Assembly: GCA_012519465.1 (NCBI GenBank)
Contig: JAAYQD010000062.1
Coordinates: 1-5,367, forward strand
Length of the DNA: 5,367 bases
Source of the DNA: Candidatus Cloacimonadota bacterium
Lineage (GTDB): Bacteria > Cloacimonadota > Cloacimonadia > Cloacimonadales > Cloacimonadaceae
Direction of reading: 5' to 3'
Of this stretch, positions 1 through 5,367 are shown in pieces. Position numbers and translations under genes: made by a program. Position 1 is the stretch's first letter; the number at the start of each line of letters is the position of its first letter. The notes beneath the pieces are model-generated. The model worked only from the letters and a program-made list of their open reading frames with translations. It did not search any database and was not told the origin of the DNA.

Positions 1-31
1 AGCGAGACGGCAGTTTAGGTCAAATATAAGA

Positions 32-70
32 GGGGGCAGCCCGCCTTCTTTCGAGCGTTAGCAAGCCCCC
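32..70. repeat. Short G/C-rich inverted repeat
   Basis: GGGGGC (32-37) is complementary to GCCCCC (65-70), with a 27-base loop between. It could be the stem of a terminator or another intergenic structure belonging to a gene left of the window. There is no T-run after it and the loop is large, so the function is uncertain. Confidence 0.35.
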
Positions 71-120
71 CCTGTTCACTATCCACTGGCATGCATAGCG
101 TACCCCTCCCCTATTAGATG

Positions 121-180
121 CGCTTGTGATGTCGTTGTGTCTCCCAGCAAACCGCTGGGTATCACAACGGCATCACAACG
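121..180. repeat. Long imperfect inverted repeat / hairpin in the intergenic region
   Basis: The two arms pair almost throughout. C121-G122 pairs with C179-G180, then C123 is bulged, then 124-131 pairs with 171-178. A T132/G170 wobble follows, then CGTTGTG (133-139) with CACAACG (163-169). A 3x3 internal loop (TCT/TAT) comes next, then CCCAGC (143-148) with GCTGGG (154-159), closed by the loop AAACC. That is 23 Watson-Crick pairs plus one wobble. No T-run follows on either strand, so it does not look like a standard intrinsic terminator. It could be a REP-like intergenic palindrome, a structured small RNA or leader, or a protein-binding palindrome. The structure is directly visible; its role is unknown. 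Confidence 0.8.
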
Positions 181-182
181 GT
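161..182. repeat. Two tandem copies of an 11-base unit
   Basis: ATCACAACGGC (161-171) is followed directly by ATCACAACGGT (172-182), differing only in the last base, and then by a partial ATCAAC. The repeat forms the 3' arm of the 121-180 hairpin. The 5' arm carries the matching inverted copies, which is why the stem is so long. Confidence 0.75.
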
Positions 183-399
183 ATCAACAAGGGAAGAAGC
201 AGGGAACTACTTCCTTCTGGCGGTAGCGAGCCCTGAAACCTGGCACTTGGAACCACACGCCCCTCTATCCACTGACTCCTGACTTTGCGCAGCGAGCTTC
301 AAAATACAGTCTTTCTATTTCGGGAACGGAAATTGCAAGTTTCTCTTGACATATATTGCCAATGCCGAATCGATGACCAAACTGAGGTACCAACTCTAT

Positions 400-428
400 T
401 TGGAGTGATAGGCCTTACACTTTTTAAT
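400..428 (+). promoter_or_regulatory. Possible sigma-70-type promoter
   Basis: TTGGAG (400-405) and TTTAAT (423-428) are separated by 17 bases. The -10 matches TATAAT at five of six positions, but the -35 matches only TTG. A start near 435 would give a short leader of about 23 bases before the ATG. The surrounding 300-457 stretch is AT-rich, unlike the gene. A perfect TTGACA also occurs at 346-351 but has no good -10 at 16-18 bases, the nearest being ATCGAT at 369. If the organism uses Bacteroidota-style promoters, neither call may hold. Confidence 0.3.
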
Positions 429-446
429 AGTATTATAACAAAAGAA

Positions 447-452
447 AAGGAG
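447..452 (+). promoter_or_regulatory. Ribosome binding site for the large surface protein gene
   Basis: AAGGAG sits five bases before the ATG at 458, a near-consensus Shine-Dalgarno at usable spacing. It decides the start against the in-frame ATG at 470, which would shorten the basic N-terminus of the signal peptide. Confidence 0.85.
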
Positions 453-457
453 TACTT

Positions 458-3400
458 ATGCGCATCACTATGCCAAAACTCTTGCTCCTCATAGTCTTTG
501 TGGCAGTTGCCATGACCATGTGGGCAGACGTTGATGAATATACATTCACCAGCGCTCTGGGCACATACACAGAGATTAGTGGGGGCACGCTCTTGGGAGA
601 TAACACGAATACAAACGTAAGTTTTGACGATATCCCCCTGGGCTTCACCTTCAATTTTAACGGAGAAGATCACACTGCCATCAGTGTGGCAACCAAAGGC
701 TATATAGCTTTTGGACCCTCTGTTGTGAACAACAATACCGCAATCAGTGCCGCCACTGGCACAAACAACCTTGCGGTAGCTCTCAATGGGGACATCAAGA
801 GCCGTGATGACGGGTCTTTGATGTATCTGCTCAGTGGCACTGCGCCCAACCGCGTTTTTACCATCCAATGGAAAAACTACCGTCGCAGCCCCACTTCCAC
901 CCAAAACGATGTCTTAAATTTCCAGATTCAACTTCACGAACAAGACAACGTCATCAAATTCGTCTATGGTGATTTCAACACCCTTACCGTTGCTACTGCA
1001 AGAACCGTACAGGTTGGTTTGAGAGGCGAATCCGCTGCAGATTTTAACAATCGCACCACTACCACGGATTGGGCTGCCACCACTGCCGGTACAGCCGCCA
1101 ATGCCTCCTGTGATCTGACTGCTGATGTATTCCCTGCCTCTGGGCTCACCTTCACCTTTGCTCCCGTACAGCAAGGCTCCGTGCCCAGCGCTGCCCAAAC
1201 CCCCAACCCTGTCAACAATGCCACCAACGTTGCCATCAACGCTGTGCTTAGTTGGCTCAGCGGCGGCGGTGAAGTGGATGGATACAAGGTATTCTTGGGA
1301 ACAAACAACCCTCCCAACAACCTTGTAAATGGCACCACTGTAACTGGCAACAGCTACACCCATACTGCAAGCTACAACTATGCCACCACCTACTATTGGC
1401 AAATCGTGCCCTACAACACTTCTGGTGATGCCACAGATTGTCCTGTCTGGCAGTTTACCACCCTTGCTGACCCCACTGTCAGCACCTTCCCCTACAACCA
1501 GAATTTTGACAACGTCACCCCTCCCGCTCTGCCTCTGGGATGGAGCACCCTCAATCTCAATGGTGACAACTACACTTGGGAAACCTTTGCTGATGCCAAT
1601 GCACACAGCACCCCCAATTCCATGCGCATTCGCTATAATGCTGATGTTCCCATGGATGACTGGCTGATCACCCCTCCTCTGGCTCTGGATACAGAGAACC
1701 CCTATCAGCTCAAATTCTGGTACCGTGCAAACAGCGCTTCCTTCCCCGAAGCTCTTTCAGTGTATTGGGGCACCGCACCCACCGCTGCTGCACTCACCAA
1801 CCAGCTTTTCAGCAATACCAATATCACCAATGATGCCTATCAACAGGCTTCCGCAGTCTTTTCAGTGCCCACCAATGGCACCTACTACATTGGTTTCAAA
1901 GGCCACAGCCCTGCCAATATGTTCTATCTGTATCTGGATGATATCTCCATTGCCGAAGCTATCGACAACATAATTCCCCCCGTCAACCTCACCGCTTCAG
2001 TTAGCGGCAGTGACGTCCATCTCAGCTGGCTGGCACCCGGAACCACCCCTCCTCCGCCAGATGCTTTTGAAGATGGTTTTGAAACTTATACAGACTTTGC
2101 TCTCACCTTCGATCCCTGGGTAACCGTGGACGTGGATCAGAGCACTACCTATGGTATGACTGGCACCGATTGGCCCAACGCCTATGCAGCCCAGGCTTAT
2201 ATCATCTTCAACCCCAGCACCACCAATCCTCCTCTTGCCACACTTGATGCACACGGCGGCAACAAGATGGCAGCCTGCTTTGCAGCCACAGCCTCTGCCA
2301 ATAACGACTGGCTGATCAGCCCCATTTTGGAGCCTCAGGCAGGTCAATACTTCAACTTCTGGGCTCGCAGCTACACCTCTCAGTATGGCTTGGAGAGATT
2401 CAAGGTTGGTGTATCCAATGGCGGCACCGCCCCTGCAAACTTTAATATCATCAGCGCCGGCAGCTATGTGTCTGCCCCTGAAGCATGGACGCTTTACAGC
2501 TACGACCTCAGTGCTTATGCCGGTCAGGAAGTGCGTGTGGGCATCCAATGTGTGTCCGATGACGCTTTCTTCTTCCTCGTGGACGACGTGAGCCTCGGCA
2601 CACCTTCCTCCAATATCTATCAGGGACCCTATGCCGGTGCCTTTATGGGTAATCTCACCCGCACCACCGGCATCCCCATCCCCGGTATCGCCAGCACCAC
2701 CAGCACCCGTGACCTGCTTGGTTACAAAGTGTATCGTGATGGCGTGTTGATCAATACCATCAACAATGCCGGCACCCTGGTTTATGACGACCTCGGCTTG
2801 GAAGCCGGAACCTACAGCTACACCGTCACCGCTATTTATGATGGTGGCGAATCCGATCCCGCAGGCCCCGTCACCGCCACCATCGCTCCCGTGCTTGATC
2901 CTCCCACCAACCTCACCGCAGAAGTAGTGGGCGCCAACACCGTGGAACTTAACTGGACCGCCCCTGGCGACGTACCTCCTCCTCCGGAAGGACAGTGGAT
3001 CACCTGGTGTAACGATGTGCTTGGCAACTCCATCGGTACCGGCGGCGTGGTCACCTTTGACGTGGCTCACCGCTTTACGCAGGCAGACCTTGCCAGCGTT
3101 GCTGGCGGCACCATCACTCAGGTTAAATTCGTGCCCAATCACGAAGCTTGCGTTTATACCGTGAAAGTATGGACAGGCGGCAGCGCCAGCGGTGCAGGAA
3201 CCCTTGTTTCCTCACAGGTAGTGCCCACCTTTACCATCAACCAATGGAATACCGTGGTCCTCAATACCCCCGTACCCATCCCCACCACCGGTGATGTGTA
3301 TATTGGTTATGAAGCCAACACCCAGGGCGGCCATCCCGCAGGTTGCGATGCTGGTCCTCCCATCCAGGGCAAAGGCAATATGATGTATTTCCAAGGTGAA

Positions 3401-5367
3401 TGGGATACCCTCACCAACCTTGCCTCCAGCCTTACCTATAACTGGCTGATCGAGACCTACGTGGGCAGCGGCGACAATCTGAGAAAGATTGAGCTTACCC
3501 CCATCGCAGAAGCTCCTCGCCCCATCTATCCCAAAGCCAGCCTCTCCGTGGTGCATACTGATGTGACACCTCAACACACCCAGCTGCGCAACCACACTGG
3601 CTTTAAGGTATATCGTGATGGCAACCTCATCCATACCATCACCAACCCTGCCACCACCACCTATAGCGATGCCGGTCTTGCGTTTGGCACCTACAGCTAC
3701 ACAGTTACCGCTGTCTATGCTGCCGGTGAATCCGAGCCCGCAGGCCCTGCCACCGCCACCATCCATGGTGAAACAGCACCTCCCATCAACCTCACTGCCG
3801 ACGTTGAAGGCCGTGACGTGACCTTGAACTGGGAAAGCCCGGAAGCCCCGCAACAGGGTGACTGGATCACCTGGTGTAACGACGTGCTTGGTAACAGCAT
3901 TGGTACCGGCGGCGCCGCCACCTTTGCCGTGGCTCACCGCTTTACCCAGGCCGATCTTGCCAGCGTGGCAGGCGGCACCATTTCTCAGATGCGTTTTGTG
4001 CCCAACGAGCAAAACTGTGTGTATACCGTGAAGGTCTGGACTGGCGGCAGTGCATCCAATGCCGGAACGCTTGTTTCCTCCCAGTTGGTACCCAATTTCA
4101 TCTTAGACGAATGGAACACCGTGGTCCTCAATACCCCCGTGCCCATCCCCACCACCGGTGATGTGTATATTGGTTATGAGGCTGCCACCCAGACTGGCTA
4201 TCCCGCCGGCTGTGATGCTGGTCCTCCCATCGAAGGCAAAGGCAATATGATGTACCTCAATGGTGTTTGGGATACCCTCACCAACATCGCCTCCTCCCTT
4301 ACCTATAACTGGCTGATCGAGACCTTCGTCGCCACGGGCAGCGGTATGAAGAATATCCCGCTTACCCCCATCGTGGAAGCTCCTCAGATCACCATGGATA
4401 GGGCTGTCTTTGATGTAATGCACAAAGACCTCCCCGCTTCCGACCGTGCCGTGGCTGGCTTTAAAGTGTATCGTGACAACGTGCTGATAGCCACTTTGAA
4501 CGATCCCCTTGCCACCACCTATACCGAGCTGGAAGTGCCCAATGGCACCTACACCTACGGCGTATCTGCCGTCCATACCACCGGTGAGTCTCCCCAGGCC
4601 ACCATCCAGGTGACTGTGGATCTGCAGATGGCAGAGGTTGTATTTGAAGATGGCTTTGAAAACTATGATGACTTTGCCACATTGTTTGCTCCCTGGACCC
4701 TTCTGGACGTTGACCTCTCTGAAACCTATGGCTTCAGCGATATTCAATTCCCGAATTCCGGCAGCGCCTTTGCCTACATCATCTTCAACCCCAGCGCCAC
4801 AGTGCCTCCCATTACCGGGCTTGATCCTCATGCTGGCAGCAAGATGGCAGCCAGCTTTGCCGCTGTCAATCCTCCCAACAACGACTGGATGATCACCCCC
4901 AGAATCCAGATGGGAACCGGCAGCGCCATCAAGTTCTATGCCCGCAGCCACACTACCACTTATGGTTTGGAGAGATTCCGCGTGGGCGTGTCCCTCCTTC
5001 CCACCATCGTGCAGCAAGGCTTCCAGTGGGTGAACGGTGCCTTCAGTGAAGCTCCTGCCAACTGGACTGAATATATCTTCGACCTCAGTGCTTATGACAA
5101 CCAGGCGGTACGCATTGCCATCCGCTGCATCAGCGACGATTCCTTCGTATTCTACGTGGATGACTTTAGCGTGCACAGTGATGGCGGTTATTTGGTGAGC
5201 TCTGATGATACGGGTATCCCCGCCATCAGCACCAATCTGCAGGATAACTATCCCAACCCCTTCAATCCTGAAACCACCATCCGCTACAGCCTCCGCGAAG
5301 CTGGTCCTGTAAGCATCCAGATCTACAACCTGAAAGGTCAGCTGGTCAATACCCTGGTCAATGAAGC
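458..5367 (+). CDS. Large secreted multidomain surface protein with fibronectin III, anchor-J-like and C-terminal sorting domains (3' end cut by window)
   Basis: One frame stays open for 1636 codons to the window edge. The ATG at 458 is chosen because AAGGAG lies five bases upstream and a signal peptide follows at once: MRITMPK, hydrophobic LLLLIVFVAVAM, likely cleavage after A23 in MWA|DVD. Domains in order: beta-sandwich 28-237 (IPLGFTFNFNG 59-69, GYIAFG 81-86); fibronectin III 243-336; anchor-J/MAM-like 344-499 (DDWLITP around W402, LDD 493-495); split fibronectin III 509-535 and 755-810 around anchor-J-like 536-715 (NNDWLISP, W618; VDD 708-710); split fibronectin III 815-835 and 1048-1102 around WITWCNDVLG module 847-1001; the same arrangement again at 1108-1126, 1136-1290 and 1334-1388; anchor-J-like 1395-1575 (W1477, VDD 1567-1569); sorting tail from 1594 (NYPNPFNPETT). 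Export and surface attachment follow from the signal peptide and tail. Adhesion is inferred; no catalytic residues were recognised. Perhaps 40-60 residues are missing. Confidence 0.95.
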   Translation, partial: MRITMPKLLLLIVFVAVAMTMWADVDEYTFTSALGTYTEISGGTLLGDNTNTNVSFDDIPLGFTFNFNGEDHTAISVATKGYIAFGPSVVNNNTAISAATGTNNLAVALNGDIKSRDDGSLMYLLSGTAPNRVFTIQWKNYRRSPTSTQNDVLNFQIQLHEQDNVIKFVYGDFNTLTVATARTVQVGLRGESAADFNNRTTTTDWAATTAGTAANASCDLTADVFPASGLTFTFAPVQQGSVPSAAQTPNPVNNATNVAINAVLSWLSGGGEVDGYKVFLGTNNPPNNLVNGTTVTGNSYTHTASYNYATTYYWQIVPYNTSGDATDCPVWQFTTLADPTVSTFPYNQNFDNVTPPALPLGWSTLNLNGDNYTWETFADANAHSTPNSMRIRYNADVPMDDWLITPPLALDTENPYQLKFWYRANSASFPEALSVYWGTAPTAAALTNQLFSNTNITNDAYQQASAVFSVPTNGTYYIGFKGHSPANMFYLYLDDISIAEAIDNIIPPVNLTASVSGSDVHLSWLAPGTTPPPPDAFEDGFETYTDFALTFDPWVTVDVDQSTTYGMTGTDWPNAYAAQAYIIFNPSTTNPPLATLDAHGGNKMAACFAATASANNDWLISPILEPQAGQYFNFWARSYTSQYGLERFKVGVSNGGTAPANFNIISAGSYVSAPEAWTLYSYDLSAYAGQEVRVGIQCVSDDAFFFLVDDVSLGTPSSNIYQGPYAGAFMGNLTRTTGIPIPGIASTTSTRDLLGYKVYRDGVLINTINNAGTLVYDDLGLEAGTYSYTVTAIYDGGESDPAGPVTATIAPVLDPPTNLTAEVVGANTVELNWTAPGDVPPPPEGQWITWCNDVLGNSIGTGGVVTFDVAHRFTQADLASVAGGTITQVKFVPNHEACVYTVKVWTGGSASGAGTLVSSQVVPTFTINQWNTVVLNTPVPIPTTGDVYIGYEANTQGGHPAGCDAGPPIQGKGNMMYFQGEWDTLTNLASSLTYNWLIETYVGSGDNLRKIELTPIAEAPRPIYPKASLSVVHTDVTPQHTQLRNHTGFKVYRDGNLIHTITNPATTTYSDAGLAFGTYSYTVTAVYAAGESEPAGPATATIHGETAPPINLTADVEGRDVTLNWESPEAPQQGDWITWCNDVLGNSIGTGGAATFAVAHRFTQADLASVAGGTISQMRFVPNEQNCVYTVKVWTGGSASNAGTLVSSQLVPNFILDEWNTVVLNTPVPIPTTGDVYIGYEAATQTGYPAGCDAGPPIEGKGNMMYLNGVWDTLTNIASSLTYNWLIETFVATGSGMKNIPLTPIVEAPQITMDRAVFDVMHKDLPASDRAVAGFKVYRDNVLIATLNDPLATTYTELEVPNGTYTYGVSAVHTTGESPQATIQVTVDLQMAEVVFEDGFENYDDFATLFAPWTLLDVDLSETYGFSDIQFPNSGSAFAYIIFNPSATVPPITGLDPHAGSKMAASFAAVNPPNNDWMITPRIQMGTGSAIKFYARSHTTTYGLERFRVGVSLLPTIVQQGFQWVNGAFSEAPANWTEYIFDLSAYDNQAVRIAIRCISDDSFVFYVDDFSVHSDGGYLVSSDDTGIPAISTNLQDNYPNPFNPETTIRYSLREAGPVSIQIYNLKGQLVNTLVNE
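2063..2602 (+). repeat. Intragenic dispersed repeat, anchor-J-like domain copy A
   Basis: This copy encodes residues 536-715, opening with FEDGFETYTDFA and closing with FFFLVDDVSLG. Shared blocks with the copy at 4640-5182 are YIIFNPS, NNDW, YGLERF.VGVS, DLSAY and SDD.F.F.VDD. By eye the two are roughly half identical, with small gaps. This type of module is annotated as choice-of-anchor J or MAM-like in related proteins; it is a beta-sandwich often linked to carbohydrate or matrix binding. The binding role here is inferred. Confidence 0.8.
2900..3778 (+). repeat. Intragenic tandem module, copy 1 (split fibronectin III plus WITWCNDVLG domain)
   Basis: This first copy encodes residues 815-1107: PPTNLTAEVVG...LNW, a proline-rich linker (PPPPEG), the WITWCNDVLG domain (847-1001), a linker, then GFKVYRDG...TYSYTVTAVY...ATI. 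It aligns to copy 2 at a 879-base offset before the linker and 867 bases after it, because copy 1 has four extra codons near PPPPEG. The domain from W847 to Y1001 aligns without gaps to copy 2. I count 25 differences in 155 residues. Cysteines 851, 898 and 963 are shared with copy 2. Confidence 0.9.
3779..4621 (+). repeat. Intragenic tandem module, copy 2 (split fibronectin III plus WITWCNDVLG domain)
   Basis: This second copy encodes residues 1108-1388 with the same order as copy 1: PPINLTADVEG...LNW, a short linker (ESPEAPQQG), the WITWCNDVLG domain (1136-1290, cysteines 1140, 1187 and 1252), a linker with LTPIVEAP, then GFKVYRDN...TYTYGVSAVH. An unbroken 38-base identity (4142-4179 against 3275-3312) sits in the middle of the domain. 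The closing fibronectin half (1334-1388) is more diverged than its counterpart. Confidence 0.9.
4640..5182 (+). repeat. Intragenic dispersed repeat, anchor-J-like domain copy B
   Basis: This copy encodes residues 1395-1575, opening with FEDGFENYDDFA and closing with FVFYVDDFSVH. It lies about 2.6 kb after copy A. Unlike copy A it is not enclosed by fibronectin III halves: it follows a completed one and leads into the C-terminal sorting tail. An additional shorter and more distant relative lies earlier, at residues 344-499. Confidence 0.8.
5237..5367 (+). other. Start of the C-terminal FlgD-like / type IX-style sorting domain
   Basis: Residues 1594-1636 read LQDNYPNPFNPETTIRYSL, then VSIQIYNLKGQLVNTLVNEA. 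This matches the opening of the widespread C-terminal beta-domain annotated as a type A type IX secretion sorting domain or FlgD Ig-like domain. The family usually continues with a G.H...W.G.D..G..V.SG.Y.Y pattern for about another 40-50 residues, which lies beyond the window. Family knowledge suggests export through the outer membrane and surface attachment. Whether this organism has the type IX machinery cannot be seen here. Confidence 0.85.

Larger units (their letters stand above)
1..457. other. Apparent intergenic region without a convincing gene
   Basis: Stops occur in all three forward frames within the first 60 bases, so at most a few C-terminal codons of an upstream gene could be present, and none is recognisable. 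The TTG-started frame from 285 to 494 has no Shine-Dalgarno, resembles nothing I know, and runs out of frame into the signal peptide of the large gene. The region holds the 32-70 and 121-180 inverted repeats and a 10-base word, CTATCCACTG, present at both 79-88 and 265-274. From about 300 to 457 it becomes AT-rich and contains the promoter candidate. No tRNA, riboswitch or CRISPR repeat was recognised. Confidence 0.7.

Noticed and set aside
192..214. Possible small hairpin GGAAG ... CTTCC
   Set aside because: It is only five pairs with a 13-base loop, which is common by chance.
346..351. Perfect TTGACA as the main -35 box
   Set aside because: No reasonable -10 box lies 16-18 bases downstream, so by itself it is weaker support than the 400-428 pair.
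285..494. Forward open frame of 69 codons starting at TTG
   Set aside because: It has no Shine-Dalgarno, no recognisable motif, and overlaps the signal peptide of the large gene out of frame.
299..1606. Reverse-strand open frames at 299-904 and 914-1606
   Set aside because: Both lie opposite the signal peptide, N-terminal domain and first fibronectin III domain, whose forward-strand reading is far more protein-like. They are shadows.
1997..3142. Reverse-strand open frame of 381 codons
   Set aside because: It is fully antisense to the surface-protein gene in a repetitive region. Its length follows from the rarity of sense codons that would give reverse-strand stops. It starts with no recognisable ribosome site, has no recognisable domain, and its sequence echoes the tandem repeats of the other strand.
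3212..4012. Reverse-strand open frame of 266 codons
   Set aside because: It is antisense to the real gene, with no supporting ribosome site, domain or independent conservation visible.
2900..4621. Possible CRISPR-like or DNA-level regulatory repeat array
   Set aside because: The repetition is in-frame protein-coding duplication with an 867-base period and conserved reading frame, not short direct repeats with spacers.
4103..5176. Reverse-strand open frame of 357 codons
   Set aside because: It is antisense to the anchor-J-like and WITWCNDVLG modules. Its similarity to the reverse frame at 3212-4012 (shared GGGDG.GGIEDHG) simply mirrors the forward-strand duplication.

Overview
The window holds a single large gene on the plus strand, preceded by about 457 bases without a convincing gene. 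The gene is open at the right edge: 1636 complete codons plus two bases, with no in-frame stop. It encodes a secreted, multidomain, probably surface-attached beta-sandwich protein. Its C-terminal NYPNPFNPETT sorting/FlgD-like tail, its fibronectin III halves reading GYKVYRDG, its choice-of-anchor-J-like modules and its WITWCNDVLG modules resemble proteins I associate with Cloacimonadota (Candidatus Cloacimonas relatives) or, more broadly, the Fibrobacterota-Chlorobiota-Bacteroidota side of the tree. That placement is an inference from protein style; the window has no phylogenetic marker.

Layout: 1-457 is an apparent intergenic region. It holds a long, well-paired imperfect hairpin (121-180), a weaker G/C-rich inverted repeat (32-70), a possible promoter (400-428) and a good Shine-Dalgarno site (447-452). 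From 458 to the end runs the gene. In order it encodes a signal peptide (residues 1-23), an N-terminal beta-sandwich (28-237), an intact fibronectin III domain (243-336), a first anchor-J-like domain (344-499), a split fibronectin III domain carrying a second anchor-J-like domain (509-810), two tandem split fibronectin III domains each carrying a WITWCNDVLG module (815-1102 and 1108-1388), a third anchor-J-like domain (1395-1575), and the start of the C-terminal sorting tail (1594-1636, cut by the window).

The protein has clearly grown by internal duplication. The two WITWCNDVLG modules are offset by exactly 867 bases and match at about 84% of residues by hand count. The second and third anchor-J-like domains are more distant copies. 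No catalytic motif was recognised, so adhesion or extracellular-matrix binding is the most reasonable role, and it is unproven. I found no CRISPR array, tRNA, rRNA, transposase or defence system. The many reverse-strand open frames lie antisense to this gene and are explained by its C-rich third codon positions.
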